64,000 bases of DNA, taken from NCBI GenBank assembly GCA_964594635.1, contig CAZQMV010000007.1, positions 62,001-126,000 on the forward strand. The letters are read 5' to 3'. The stretch comes from Berkiella sp964594635 (lineage in GTDB: Bacteria > Pseudomonadota > Gammaproteobacteria > Berkiellales > Berkiellaceae). Of this stretch, positions 26,676 to 35,312 are shown piece by piece; positions within the stretch are counted from its first letter, which is position 1; each line of letters opens with the position of its first letter. The notes beneath the pieces are model-generated. The model had not been told where the DNA came from, did no database searches, and saw only the letters and a list, made by a program, of their open reading frames with translations. The translations under genes and the position numbers were made by a program.

Positions 26676-27054
26676 GCTGTGCGCGGCTTGGACTTACGCT
26701 TTAATAGCATTTGCCGCATTTTGCACGGTATACAGTGTTAGTGGGTTTTTAGGGCTTGTGTTACTCCTCGTCATAGTTTGCTATGGGATAAACGCATTGC
26801 GCCATACAGCTTGGCGAAATGCTAAAACAGCTATTACTGGCATTCAACATAAATCCCATCAACGTTGGTACCTGCAAAATGGTGCTTTAGAAAAGTGGCT
26901 TGTTCACTATAAAGGTGTGTCTTTTCGCAATCCACGTTTTATCATTGCGACTTTTGAAAAGCTGGGTGATAAGCGCAATATCACGGTTGTTATCCCACAG
27001 GATGCAACAACATGGCATTACTACACCCATCTGTTAACCAGGCTGTGGTTTTAA
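26638..27054 (+). CDS. YgfX-like inner-membrane protein
   Basis: A 138-residue protein with two close membrane helices near residues 13-50 (WTYALIAFAAFCTVYSVSGF and LGLVLLLVIVCYGINAL), followed by a small domain with WYLQNGALEKW and a C-terminal DATTWHYYTHLLTRLWF. Position directly behind sdhE and this layout fit the YgfX (CptA) family. In E. coli that protein was described as a toxin acting on FtsZ and MreB, a claim still debated, and no toxic role should be assumed here. The GTG start at 26638 overlaps sdhE; other starts inside would cut into the first helix. Confidence 0.75.
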   Translation: MSFDANITLQTSKLCAAWTYALIAFAAFCTVYSVSGFLGLVLLLVIVCYGINALRHTAWRNAKTAITGIQHKSHQRWYLQNGALEKWLVHYKGVSFRNPRFIIATFEKLGDKRNITVVIPQDATTWHYYTHLLTRLWF

Positions 27055-27120
27055 CGGCATCTTTAGAACCTTGCTGCATTGCCGATATGAATACCAATGG
27101 TGGTTCTCCCCTGAGGTGTC

Positions 27121-27723
27121 ATGCGCCAGCGTGTAGAGTCAAGTAAACGCGTTAATGTCGATTACGAGCTGGTTGAGCAAGTTCGGCATGGCGATAAACA
27201 AGCCTTTGATTTATTGGTACAAAAATACCAATTTAAAATCTTAAAGCTGGTGAACCGCTATGTGAATGATCCCAGTGAAGCCATGGATGTGGCGCAAGAA
27301 TCGTTTATTAAAGCCTATCGCGCTTTGGATAAATTCCGAGGCGATAGTGCTTTTTATACCTGGTTATATCGAATTGCGATTAATACCGCTAAAAATCATG
27401 TTGTTTCACAAAGCCGTCGTATTATTGAGGCGGATGTGGAAACCGTGGATATGGAACAAGCGCTCACTAAAGCCAATTTAAAAGACTATTCAGCCCCCGA
27501 GAAAATCTTATTAGACGATGAAATAGAACATGCTGTTTATGAAGTCATTGCGCATTTACCCAAGGAATTACGTACAGCCATCACTCTGCGAGAGTTGGAA
27601 GGGATGAGTTATGAGGAAATAGCTGGAATTATGGCTTGCCCGGTTGGTACTGTTCGATCTAGGATATTCAGAGCACGTGAGGCGATTGAGAGACGGATCA
27701 AACCGCTCTTAAATGAAACTTAA
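27121..27723 (+). CDS. rpoE: RNA polymerase sigma-E factor
   Basis: An ECF sigma factor for envelope stress. Region 2 is seen in FDLLVQKYQFKILKLVNRYV and DVAQESFIKAYRALDKFRG, and region 4 in LPKELRTAITLRELEGMSYE followed by IAGIMACPVGTVRSRIFRAR. The 200 residues align over their length with E. coli RpoE (191). GAGG is five bases before the ATG. The next genes are a short rseA and a DegP/MucD-type protease, the usual sigma-E/AlgU neighbourhood, but no rseB/mucB gene is present in this window. Confidence 0.96.
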   Translation: MRQRVESSKRVNVDYELVEQVRHGDKQAFDLLVQKYQFKILKLVNRYVNDPSEAMDVAQESFIKAYRALDKFRGDSAFYTWLYRIAINTAKNHVVSQSRRIIEADVETVDMEQALTKANLKDYSAPEKILLDDEIEHAVYEVIAHLPKELRTAITLRELEGMSYEEIAGIMACPVGTVRSRIFRAREAIERRIKPLLNET

Positions 27724-27734
27724 GGAGAAGGCAC

Positions 27735-28016
27735 ATGGAAGCCAATGATGTAAAAGACCCCGAAATCCTGTTTGAATCCATCTCTGCTCTTGTAGACGAT
27801 GAATTATCCATCACTGAAAAACACGATTTAATCGCTAAAATCAAACTTGATGCCACATTGCTCGAAAAATGGCGGCATTTTTATATTATTCAAACGGTCA
27901 TGCAACAACATGCACAAAGAGGTTCAAGTACGGATGAATTTGTGCGAAAAGTCATGGTACATGCAGAAAAGTCTGAAAAATCGCCATTGAGTAATCAACA
28001 AAACCCTGAGCATTAA
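27735..28016 (+). CDS. RseA-like anti-sigma-E protein, short form without membrane segment
   Basis: 93 residues matching only the N-terminal sigma-binding domain of RseA/MucA: FESISALVDDELSITEKHDL and LLEKWRHFYIIQTVMQQHA. E. coli RseA and Pseudomonas MucA are about 200 residues, with a membrane helix and a periplasmic domain on which DegS and RseP act. Here the frame stops shortly after the anti-sigma domain, with no hydrophobic segment, and no other frame downstream supplies one. A palindromic repeat begins seven bases past the stop. Either this lineage uses a soluble anti-sigma factor or the gene was truncated. A GGAG ribosome site precedes the ATG, 11 bases after rpoE. Confidence 0.8.
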   Translation: MEANDVKDPEILFESISALVDDELSITEKHDLIAKIKLDATLLEKWRHFYIIQTVMQQHAQRGSSTDEFVRKVMVHAEKSEKSPLSNQQNPEH

Positions 28017-28022
28017 GAAATC

Positions 28023-28113
28023 TAAATCCCCTGTTCGCGCAAGCGTGTACGACCGGTTGCATAGGTAACACTTTTGTAAAGGGGGCAGCTTGCGTAGCAA
28101 GCAGGGGGATTTA
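28023..28113. repeat. MITE-like element with terminal inverted repeats
   Basis: A 91-base element bounded by TAAATCCCCTG and CAGGGGGATTTA (inverted, one base different). It has an internal small palindrome, GCTTGCGTAGCAAGC. It sits directly behind the short rseA gene. It could not encode a protein; it resembles a non-autonomous palindromic repeat. Confidence 0.6.
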
Positions 28114-28201
28114 ATTGCACCTACACCTAAATACCCATTATATCCAGCGCTTTTAACCCCAAAACTGAACATTCGTCTTGTTTATTTAACTAACAATGGA
28201 G

Positions 28202-28210
28202 TGATATAAT
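28202..28210 (+). promoter_or_regulatory. Extended -10 promoter element upstream of degP
   Basis: TGA-TATAAT forms an extended -10 (TGnTATAAT), 88 bases before the degP start. The best -35 (TTATTT, 17-base spacer) is weak. This would let the protease gene be transcribed separately from rpoE-rseA. Confidence 0.45.
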
Positions 28211-28297
28211 AGGTCATTAGGAAGCATATTGATTTAAAAGGGATCCACAAAACAACTATAAAAAATGCTGTACCCGGGGGTGCAGGTGGAGACAACC

Positions 28298-29722
28298 ATG
28301 AACTTATCACATCGGTCACTTTTTGTGACCCTCTCCTTCGTCGTTGCAACAGTGTTCAGCCAGAGTCTTCTTGCTGCTTCTTATCCTGATTTTGCGCCGG
28401 TTATTGATAAAGCGGGTCAGTCGGTTGTGAATGTCATCACCACGAAAGATGAACCCACTAAACTGGTTCCTGATAATGTGCGTCAAGACTTAGAAGGCAC
28501 GCCGTTAATGGATCTGCTTAAGCAGATGTATGGGGACAAACTTGAAGAAAAACTATCGGGCAAAGGGCCAAGCTTAGGTTCAGGCTCAATTATTTCAGCT
28601 GATGGCTATGTGGTGACTAATTTTCATGTGGTAGATGGTGCTAGCAATATCATTGTTCGCCTTAAAGATCGACGTGAATATCCCGCAGTACTCGTTGGCA
28701 GTGATAATGGTACCGATTTGGCTTTACTGAAAATCGATGCAAAAGAATTATCCTATCTGGATTTCTCTGATCCAAGTTCGATCAAAGTCGGTCAATGGGT
28801 TATTGCTATCGGCGCACCCTTTGGCTTTGAAAATTCGGCAACGGTTGGTGTGATCAGTGCGCTGGGTAGAAGTTTAGGCCAAGAACGTTATGTTCCCTTT
28901 CTACAAACAGATGCTGCCATTAATCCAGGGAACAGTGGTGGCCCATTATTAAGCGAAAAAGGTGAGTTGGTAGGGATCAATTCTCAGATTGTGAGTGAAT
29001 CTGGAAATTATGCCGGTTTATCATTCGCAGTCCCTTCAGATGTTGTTAAAAATGTTGTCGACCAGCTAAAAACACGAGGAACTGTCGCCAGAGGTTGGTT
29101 AGGGCTTGCTTTCCAAGATCTCGATCGGGGTTTAGCCGATTCCTTTGGAATAAAAACGGCTAAAGGTGCGTTGATCTCAAAAGTATTGCCAAATAGTCCT
29201 GCAGAAAAAGTTGGGATCAAAGAAGGTGATGTGATCACGGAATTTAATGGTCATGAAATCATCAAAGCCACTGATTTGCCACCGATTGTTGGTTTAATAC
29301 CCATCAATAGTAAAGTCGCGATGAAGTTGATTAGAGGGCAAAAGGAAATGGATGTGAATATCATCCTTAGCAAATACAGCCAAACAGAACAAATGGAAGC
29401 GCAAAATAGCAAGAAAGTTTCCATGGGAAGCAAAATGGATGAATTGCAAAGAGGGATCACTGTTCGTGATTTAGAAGAATATGAACAAGGTGCTTTAGGC
29501 AAAAATCAAACCGGGGTAGCTGTTGTCTATGTTAGTAGCAAACCTTGGATAGGAGTAGGACTTCGCCGCGGTGATATTATCGTGACGGTTAAGAATGATA
29601 AAATCAGTGACGCCAGCGACTTTTACAAAGTGGTGCGTGAAGCTTCTAAAGAAGGTAAAGCGGTTCCCCTATTAGTCGTTAGACCGGGGGAGATGCAGCA
29701 TTATATTTCCATTAAATTCTAA
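28298..29722 (+). CDS. degP: Do-family periplasmic serine protease (DegP/MucD type)
   Basis: A periplasmic protease and chaperone of the HtrA family. The ATG at 28298 follows GGAG and gives a clean signal peptide, MNLSHRSLF then a hydrophobic core ending LLAA, cut before SYPDFAP. The trypsin-like domain has the triad His110 (TNFHVVDGA), Asp140 (GTDLALL) and Ser213 (NPGNSGGPL). Two PDZ domains follow, from about 255 and 380. The 474 residues equal the DegP/DegQ/MucD class. Its place behind rpoE and rseA matches MucD in the algU operons of pseudomonads, so regulation by sigma-E is likely. DegQ is an equally acceptable name. Confidence 0.93.
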   Translation: MNLSHRSLFVTLSFVVATVFSQSLLAASYPDFAPVIDKAGQSVVNVITTKDEPTKLVPDNVRQDLEGTPLMDLLKQMYGDKLEEKLSGKGPSLGSGSIISADGYVVTNFHVVDGASNIIVRLKDRREYPAVLVGSDNGTDLALLKIDAKELSYLDFSDPSSIKVGQWVIAIGAPFGFENSATVGVISALGRSLGQERYVPFLQTDAAINPGNSGGPLLSEKGELVGINSQIVSESGNYAGLSFAVPSDVVKNVVDQLKTRGTVARGWLGLAFQDLDRGLADSFGIKTAKGALISKVLPNSPAEKVGIKEGDVITEFNGHEIIKATDLPPIVGLIPINSKVAMKLIRGQKEMDVNIILSKYSQTEQMEAQNSKKVSMGSKMDELQRGITVRDLEEYEQGALGKNQTGVAVVYVSSKPWIGVGLRRGDIIVTVKNDKISDASDFYKVVREASKEGKAVPLLVVRPGEMQHYISIKF

Positions 29723-29741
29723 TCTGGTGAGCGCTTGCGCG

Positions 29742-29800
29742 AACAATTACCCTCTACCGCTTGCGTTCGATGCGCCCGAAGGGCGGGTGAGGGGGTTGTT
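29742..29800. repeat. GC-rich hairpin behind degP
   Basis: AACAATTACCCTC-ACC at the left and GGTGAGGGGGTTGTT at the right form a long imperfect stem with an inner GCGCCCGAAGGGCG-type hairpin. It belongs with the other gene-end hairpins of this window and lacks a T-run. Confidence 0.6.
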
Positions 29801-29925
29801 GGCAGCAAATTTCTTTATACATCAGTTAACTAAATTAACTTAATAAAACTTTATTGCTAGCTCATTTCTCATGTGTTGCGTAAAATACAGCCTGATCTGG
29901 ATAAAAGGAGCCTACGGCTGTAGTT

Positions 29926-31731
29926 ATGGAGCATATAAGAAACTTCTCAATCATTGCTCACATTGATCATGGTAAATCAACGCTTTCTGACCGTTTAATT
30001 CAATATTGCGGCGGTTTGACAGCGCGCGAAATGCAAGAGCAGGTACTCGATTCAATGGATATCGAGCGCGAAAGGGGTATTACCATCAAAGCCCAGAGCG
30101 TTACCCTTACCTATAAAGCGAAAAATAATGTAGAATATCAACTTAATTTTATTGATACCCCGGGACATGTGGATTTCTCCTACGAAGTCTCTCGTTCCTT
30201 AGCGGCTTGTGAAGGGGCACTCTTGGTGGTCGATGCGGCCCAAGGGGTTGAGGCACAGACGGTGGCCAACTGCTATACCGCGCTTGAGCAGGGGCTTGAA
30301 GTGATCCCTGTTTTAAATAAGATTGATTTACCACAGGCCGATCCGGATAGAATCAGCCATGAGATTGAAGAAATTATCGGTATCGACGCAACCGATGCCT
30401 TGCAAGTCAGCGCTAAGGCCGGCATTGGGATTGGTGAGCTGTTAGAAAGTCTTATTCAGCGGATCCCACCTCCCAAAGGTGATCCAGAGGGGGCATTACA
30501 AGCGCTGATTATCGATTCGTGGTTCGATAGTTATTTAGGGGTAGTGTCGTTAGTTCGGATTAAAAACGGCGAGTTAAAGAAAGGCGATAAAATTAAGATC
30601 ATGTCCAGTGGCCGTGATTTTTTAGTGGATCACGTGGGGATCTTTACGCCGAAGAAAGCATTTAAAGAGACACTTAAAACCGGTGAAGTTGGTTTTATGG
30701 TGGCAGGGATCAAAGCGATTGATGGTGCGCCGGTGGGCGATACCATTACGCATATGAAAAATCCCGCATTAACAGCACTGCCTGGTTTTACCAAAGTACA
30801 ACCCAAAGTGTTTGCTGGTTTGTTTCCAGTAAACTCTGATGATTTTGAAGCGTTTCGTGAAGCGTTAGCCAAATTAAACTTAAATGATGCTTCGCTTTTT
30901 TATGAACCTGAAAATTCACAAGCCTTAGGCTTTGGTTTTCGTTGCGGCTTCTTAGGGATGCTGCATATGGAAATTATTCAGGAACGTTTAGAGCGCGAAT
31001 ATGATCTGGATCTGATTACAACTGCGCCGACTGTGGTTTATGAAGTGGTGAAAAAAGGCGGCGAAGTGATCAGGATCGATAATCCGGCTAAGTTGCCTGA
31101 TCCAAGTCAAATCGAAGAAATGCGTGAACCCATTGTGGAAGCGCATATATTGGTGCCGCAAGAGTATTTAGGAAACGTGATCACGCTGTGTATTGAAAAG
31201 CGTGGCGTACAAACCAAAATGCTTTATTTGGGTTCTCAAGTGTCGTTAACGTATGAGATCCCCATGAACGAAGTGGTGTTGGATTTCTTCGATAAATTGA
31301 AATCGGTGAGCCGGGGCTATGCATCGTTGGATTATAACTTGCAACGTTTTCAAGCAGCGAATTTGGTTAAAATGGATATTTTAATCAACTCTGATGCAGT
31401 CGATGCTTTAGCACTGATTGTACACAGAGATAATGCATACAATCGTGGTCGTGATATCACGGTTAAAATGAAAGATTTAATTCCAAGACAAATGTTTGAT
31501 GTGGCCATTCAAGCAGCTTTAGGTGGGCAGATTATTGCCAGAACCAGCGTGAAAGCGTTACGCAAAAATGTAACTGCCAAATGTTATGGGGGTGACGTTT
31601 CACGTAAACGTAAATTGCTCGATAAGCAAAAGAAAGGTAAAAAACGCATGAAACAAGTAGGGTCGGTTGAAATACCACAAGAAGCCTTTTTAGCGATTTT
31701 ACAAGTATCAGATAGTAAGGACAAAAAATAA
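29926..31731 (+). CDS. lepA: Elongation factor 4 (LepA) GTPase
   Basis: A ribosome-associated translational GTPase that affects initiation and 30S assembly. The G1 motif is in AHIDHGKSTLSDR, the switch region in GITIKAQSV, G3 in DTPGHVDF and G4 in NKIDLP. EF-G-like domains follow, with the LepA-specific C-terminus ending in a basic KRKLLDKQKKGKKRMK. The 601 residues match E. coli (599). The start is fixed by alignment (MEHIRNFSIIAHIDHGKST). The only strong ribosome site, AAGGAG, is 15 bases upstream, with a small hairpin (AGCC-TAC-GGCT) between. First gene of the lepA-lepB-rnc-era-recO-pdxJ-acpS run. Confidence 0.97.
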   Translation: MEHIRNFSIIAHIDHGKSTLSDRLIQYCGGLTAREMQEQVLDSMDIERERGITIKAQSVTLTYKAKNNVEYQLNFIDTPGHVDFSYEVSRSLAACEGALLVVDAAQGVEAQTVANCYTALEQGLEVIPVLNKIDLPQADPDRISHEIEEIIGIDATDALQVSAKAGIGIGELLESLIQRIPPPKGDPEGALQALIIDSWFDSYLGVVSLVRIKNGELKKGDKIKIMSSGRDFLVDHVGIFTPKKAFKETLKTGEVGFMVAGIKAIDGAPVGDTITHMKNPALTALPGFTKVQPKVFAGLFPVNSDDFEAFREALAKLNLNDASLFYEPENSQALGFGFRCGFLGMLHMEIIQERLEREYDLDLITTAPTVVYEVVKKGGEVIRIDNPAKLPDPSQIEEMREPIVEAHILVPQEYLGNVITLCIEKRGVQTKMLYLGSQVSLTYEIPMNEVVLDFFDKLKSVSRGYASLDYNLQRFQAANLVKMDILINSDAVDALALIVHRDNAYNRGRDITVKMKDLIPRQMFDVAIQAALGGQIIARTSVKALRKNVTAKCYGGDVSRKRKLLDKQKKGKKRMKQVGSVEIPQEAFLAILQVSDSKDKK

Positions 31732-32525
31732 TGCCGATGTATATGGATTTTTCGGCCCTGTTGACGATCGGGACAGCCGTTTCAGGAGCAATATGGGCTG
31801 TTGATGTTCTGTTTTTTAAGAAAAAGCGTTTATTAGAAAATAATGAAACAAAAGATACCCATGAGCCGAAAATTGCGGAATATGCGCGGTCATTTTTTCC
31901 AATTTTATTGATTGTCCTTATTTTGCGTTCATTGATTGTAGAACCGTTTAGGATCCCTTCGGGTTCAATGAAACCCACGTTGTTAGAAGGTGATTTTATT
32001 CTGGTGAATAAATTTACCTATGGCTTACGGTTGCCAGTGACGGGAACAAAGTTTGTTAAAATGGGCGAACCAAAGCGTGGTGATATATTAGTATTTCGTT
32101 ATCCCAAAGACACCTCAATTGATTTTATTAAACGAGTGGTCGGGGTGCCTGGTGATAAAATTAGTTACAAGGACAAAGTGCTTTATTTAAACGGTGAACC
32201 GGTTGCGCAAGAATATAATGGCAAAATGACAGATACCGGTCCGCGAGGACTAACGCGTGTCGTCAATCACTACAAAGAAAAGTTACCGAATAAAACGCAT
32301 GATATTTTTGTGCAGCCAACAGAAGGTAAAGATCTTGAGGAAATAACCGTTCCTGAAGGTAAGTACTTTGTTTTAGGTGATAATCGAGACAACAGTGAAG
32401 ATAGTCGTGTATGGGGTTTTGTGCCAGAAGAGCTTATTTTAGGTAAAGCGTTTTTTACTTGGTTAAGCTGGGATGGTGTTTCTAAAGACATTCGTTGGTC
32501 AAGAATAGGACATTCAATTGAGTAA
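31731..32525 (+). CDS. lepB: Signal peptidase I
   Basis: Removes signal peptides from exported proteins at the outer face of the inner membrane. The Ser-Lys dyad is Ser79 (IPSGSMKPT) and Lys134 (FIKRVVGVPGDK). The late family box GDNRDNSEDSRVWGFV is intact. Two membrane segments precede the catalytic domain (about 9-28 and 55-72), the E. coli-like topology. At 264 residues it is shorter than the E. coli enzyme (324). The ATG overlaps the lepA stop (TAATG). Confidence 0.96.
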   Translation: MPMYMDFSALLTIGTAVSGAIWAVDVLFFKKKRLLENNETKDTHEPKIAEYARSFFPILLIVLILRSLIVEPFRIPSGSMKPTLLEGDFILVNKFTYGLRLPVTGTKFVKMGEPKRGDILVFRYPKDTSIDFIKRVVGVPGDKISYKDKVLYLNGEPVAQEYNGKMTDTGPRGLTRVVNHYKEKLPNKTHDIFVQPTEGKDLEEITVPEGKYFVLGDNRDNSEDSRVWGFVPEELILGKAFFTWLSWDGVSKDIRWSRIGHSIE

Positions 32526-32535
32526 GGACAACACA

Positions 32536-32907
32536 ATGAAGACATTACCTGCTAAATTCAAGGGTGTGACATTACTTGGCATGTTAACTGCGGTATTGGT
32601 GATCTGTTTTAGTGTGATGTTGATAATTAAAGTGATACCGCCTTATATGCAAAACTTTGCAGTTAAAGATGCCTTAAGCGATATTGCAAAAGAACCTAAT
32701 ATTGCGCAAATGAGTAAAGCAAAAATCAAAGATAAGCTAGAGCGTCGCTTGCAAGTTGAAGGTATTAGCGCAGGTATTACTGATAATTTACTCATCGAAA
32801 AGAAAGATGGGAAAATGCATATGCTTTTAAAATATGAAAATAGAGTACCCGTTGTTGGCAATGTCGATTTTGTTTTTAAATTTGATGAACAGGTGAAAAT
32901 CGAGTGA
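32536..32907 (+). CDS. DUF4845 family membrane protein
   Basis: A 123-residue single-pass inner-membrane protein: a short cytoplasmic start, a helix VTLLGMLTAVLVICFSVMLI, then a soluble domain with KVIPPYMQNFAVKDAL and a C-terminal pattern VPVVGNVDFVFKFD. This matches the DUF4845 proteins found between lepB and rnc in many gammaproteobacteria; function unknown. The ATG at 32536 follows AAGGA by seven bases and is preferred over a TTG at 32518 overlapping lepB. The stop overlaps the rnc start (GTGA). Confidence 0.85.
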   Translation: MKTLPAKFKGVTLLGMLTAVLVICFSVMLIIKVIPPYMQNFAVKDALSDIAKEPNIAQMSKAKIKDKLERRLQVEGISAGITDNLLIEKKDGKMHMLLKYENRVPVVGNVDFVFKFDEQVKIE

Positions 32908-33584
32908 GCATCGCTAAAAGGCTCGATTTATTAGAGCGTACTTTACAATATGAATTTAAAGACAAAGCACTCTTGACGCGTGCTTTAACGCATAAAAGTG
33001 CTCATTTCCAGCATAATGAACGCTTTGAGTTTCTAGGTGATGCGATTTTAAATTGTGTGGTTGCTGATTTATTATTTGCGCAATTTCAAAGCGCCACAGA
33101 AGGCGAATTAACTCGCGCTCGCGCAAGTCTTGTCAACCAAACCACTCTTGCGAAAATGGCTCAAGAAATGATGTTGGGTGATTATTTACGTTTAGGCATG
33201 GGCGAGCAAAAAAGTGGCGGATTTCGCCGCGACTCCATATTAGCCGATGCCTTAGAAGCTATTTTAGGTGCTATCTATTTGGATAGTGGCTTTACCAGCG
33301 TTTATGAAACTGTTCGTCTTTGGTATACGAGCCGCCTTGCTATTTTAAATCCAGATGAGCAAGAAAAAGATCCCAAAACACAGTTGCAAGAATGGTTACA
33401 AGCAAATCAAAAGCCTTTACCCAAATACCAAGTCGTTGCCATGGTAGGAGAACCCCATGCGCAAGTTTTTACCGTCATTTGTGAGATAGCGGAATTATCT
33501 CTTTTAGTTGAAGGGCAAGGAACAAGTCGACGCATTGCCGAGCAGAAGTGTGCCCGTAAAATTTTGGAGATAATTAAATGTTAG
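32904..33584 (+). CDS. rnc: Ribonuclease III
   Basis: A double-strand RNA endonuclease for rRNA and mRNA processing. The signature NERFEFLGDAIL (catalytic Glu and Asp) and the second acidic site ADALEAILGAIYLDSGF are present. A double-strand RNA binding domain follows from about 155 (DPKTQLQEWLQANQ, then a C-terminal ARKILEII). It starts with GTG at 32904, overlapping the upstream stop, and its own stop overlaps the era ATG region. The 226 residues equal E. coli RNase III. Confidence 0.97.
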   Translation: MSIAKRLDLLERTLQYEFKDKALLTRALTHKSAHFQHNERFEFLGDAILNCVVADLLFAQFQSATEGELTRARASLVNQTTLAKMAQEMMLGDYLRLGMGEQKSGGFRRDSILADALEAILGAIYLDSGFTSVYETVRLWYTSRLAILNPDEQEKDPKTQLQEWLQANQKPLPKYQVVAMVGEPHAQVFTVICEIAELSLLVEGQGTSRRIAEQKCARKILEIIKC

Positions 33585-34615
33585 ATGATGACAAAGAAAT
33601 CGTAGTCGATATAGAAATTGAAGTCGATGATGAAATTGAAATGGAAGTCGATGATGAAGTCGATGATATCGATGAAACTGAAATAGAAGATTGCGAAATA
33701 ACGGTATCAGATGAAGAAATAGTATATGACACCCGTTGTGGTTTTATGGCGATTGTGGGACGACCCAATGTAGGTAAATCTTCATTGTTAAATGAAATTT
33801 TAGGTCAGAAGGTAAGTATTACCAGCTTTAAGCCGCAAACCACTCGCCATCAAATTTTAGGCATTAAAACAGAACAAAAAACCCAGGTCGTATATGTCGA
33901 TACGCCTGGCATTCACCATGGTGCACATAAAGCACTGAATCGCCAAATGAATAAAGTCGCAAACCAAGCGATGTTAGACGTCAATGGCATCATTTTTGTG
34001 ATTGAAGCCCTAAAATGGACACAAGAAGACGACAAAGTTTTACAAATGGTTTTAAATCACAGTGCGCCGGTATTAGTCGCTATTAATAAAATTGATTTGG
34101 TGAAAGAAAAAGGTCAATTATTAGCCTTTATGCAAGAGGTAAGCGAAAAATTACCTAATGCTGAAATGATCCCTTTATCCGTTAGAAAGCGCCAACAAAT
34201 TACCGCAATTGAACAGTGGGTTGATAAACACGTTCCTAATAGTCCTTTTTATTTTCCAGAAGATCAGCTCTTCAATCACACTGAACGGTTTCATCTGTCC
34301 GAAATCATTCGTGAAAAGTTGATGCGCTTATTAGGACAAGAGCTGCCTTATGCCATTGATGTCCAAATCGAAGCATTGGAACATCAAGACAGTATTATTC
34401 ATATCCATGCATTGATTTATGCAGAACGTGAGGGACAAAAGCCTATCATTGTGGGTAAAAATGGCCAAATGCTAAGAGAAGTGGGTACCAAGGCCCGTGA
34501 AGAAATGGAACGCTTTTATGGTAAGAAAGTGTGCTTGAAACTGTGGGTTAAAGTCAGAGAAGGGTGGTCAGATAACCGCCGTGCCTTACAAGAATTGGGA
34601 TATGTGAGTGGTTGA
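33578..34615 (+). CDS. era: GTPase Era with acidic N-terminal extension
   Basis: A GTPase that binds the 3' end of 16S rRNA and aids 30S maturation. G1 is GRPNVGKS at 61-68, G3 DTPG (VDTPGIHHG), G4 NKIDL, and the C-terminal KH domain has the GKNGQMLREVGTKAREEME type loop. E. coli Era has G1 near residue 15; here about 46 extra residues come first. Of the first 48 residues, 26 are Asp or Glu. No start codon exists between this stretch and the G domain, and GGAG stands eight bases before the ATG at 33578, so the extension is translated. DNA repeats underlie it (see findings). It overlaps rnc by seven bases. Confidence 0.96.
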   Translation: MLDDDKEIVVDIEIEVDDEIEMEVDDEVDDIDETEIEDCEITVSDEEIVYDTRCGFMAIVGRPNVGKSSLLNEILGQKVSITSFKPQTTRHQILGIKTEQKTQVVYVDTPGIHHGAHKALNRQMNKVANQAMLDVNGIIFVIEALKWTQEDDKVLQMVLNHSAPVLVAINKIDLVKEKGQLLAFMQEVSEKLPNAEMIPLSVRKRQQITAIEQWVDKHVPNSPFYFPEDQLFNHTERFHLSEIIREKLMRLLGQELPYAIDVQIEALEHQDSIIHIHALIYAEREGQKPIIVGKNGQMLREVGTKAREEMERFYGKKVCLKLWVKVREGWSDNRRALQELGYVSG

Positions 34616-35309
34616 CGCCTATATTCTGCATAGTCGTCCCTTTAGAGATTCAAGCGCTATTTTAGATTGTATTAGTGCGGAGCACGGCTTAATTTCCGTT
34701 GTTGCCAAAGGGATCAAAAGACCACGTTCCAGGTGGTATAGTTATGCGCAACCCTTTATGCGATTAGAGATGACTTGGATAGGCAAAGGCGAGCTCAAAA
34801 CACTGACTCAAGTTGAAGCTGAGTCTCTGTATCCAAAACTCATGGGGGTCAAAATCAAATTAGGACTCTATATGAATGAGTTACTTATTCGATTATTTGC
34901 AGAGATGGATCCGCACCCTGAATTGTTTGCAATATATGATACGACCCTGACAAAAATCGCAAAAAGCAATTGCCCTGCTGATGATGAAACCAATTTGCGT
35001 GAATTCGAATATCAGTTATTAGCAGAATTAGGTTATGGCTTCGATCTGGAAAAAGAGATCGTGCCAGAGTTGTTGTATGGCTTTGAACCCGGTGTGGGTA
35101 TTGTAGAAGCAAAAATTCTGCGAGGCCCAGAACAGGTGGTTGTCTCAGGCGCGAGCATTCTTGCGCTTGCAAACCAGCAATTTGATTCCGAGGCACAGCG
35201 CCTTGAAGCCAAAAAGCTCATGCGCTCTATATTGCATTATTACTTGGGCAATAAGCCCATACAAAGCCGTAAACTTTTTTATCATAAGCCAACAGAGACT
35301 TTGAGGTAA
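34608..35309 (+). CDS. recO: DNA repair protein RecO
   Basis: Works with RecR and RecF to load RecA on SSB-coated DNA. The N-terminal OB-fold opens AYILHSRPFRDSSAILD, and SVVAKGIKRPRSRW is the usual basic strand. The helical C-terminal half lacks the zinc-cysteines of some bacterial RecO, as usual in gammaproteobacteria. The 233 residues are close to E. coli RecO (242). The GTG at 34608 overlaps the era stop by eight bases, showing tight coupling. Confidence 0.93.
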   Translation: MVDAYILHSRPFRDSSAILDCISAEHGLISVVAKGIKRPRSRWYSYAQPFMRLEMTWIGKGELKTLTQVEAESLYPKLMGVKIKLGLYMNELLIRLFAEMDPHPELFAIYDTTLTKIAKSNCPADDETNLREFEYQLLAELGYGFDLEKEIVPELLYGFEPGVGIVEAKILRGPEQVVVSGASILALANQQFDSEAQRLEAKKLMRSILHYYLGNKPIQSRKLFYHKPTETLR

Positions 35310-35312
35310 ATT

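Noticed and set aside
27735..28016. Frameshifted rseA whose membrane part continues in another frame
   Set aside because: I looked in all frames from 28000 to 28290 and saw no hydrophobic segment or RseA-like continuation.
31532..31978. 148-codon antisense open frame across lepA/lepB
   Set aside because: Covers the junction of two coupled conserved genes; its translation has no recognisable feature.
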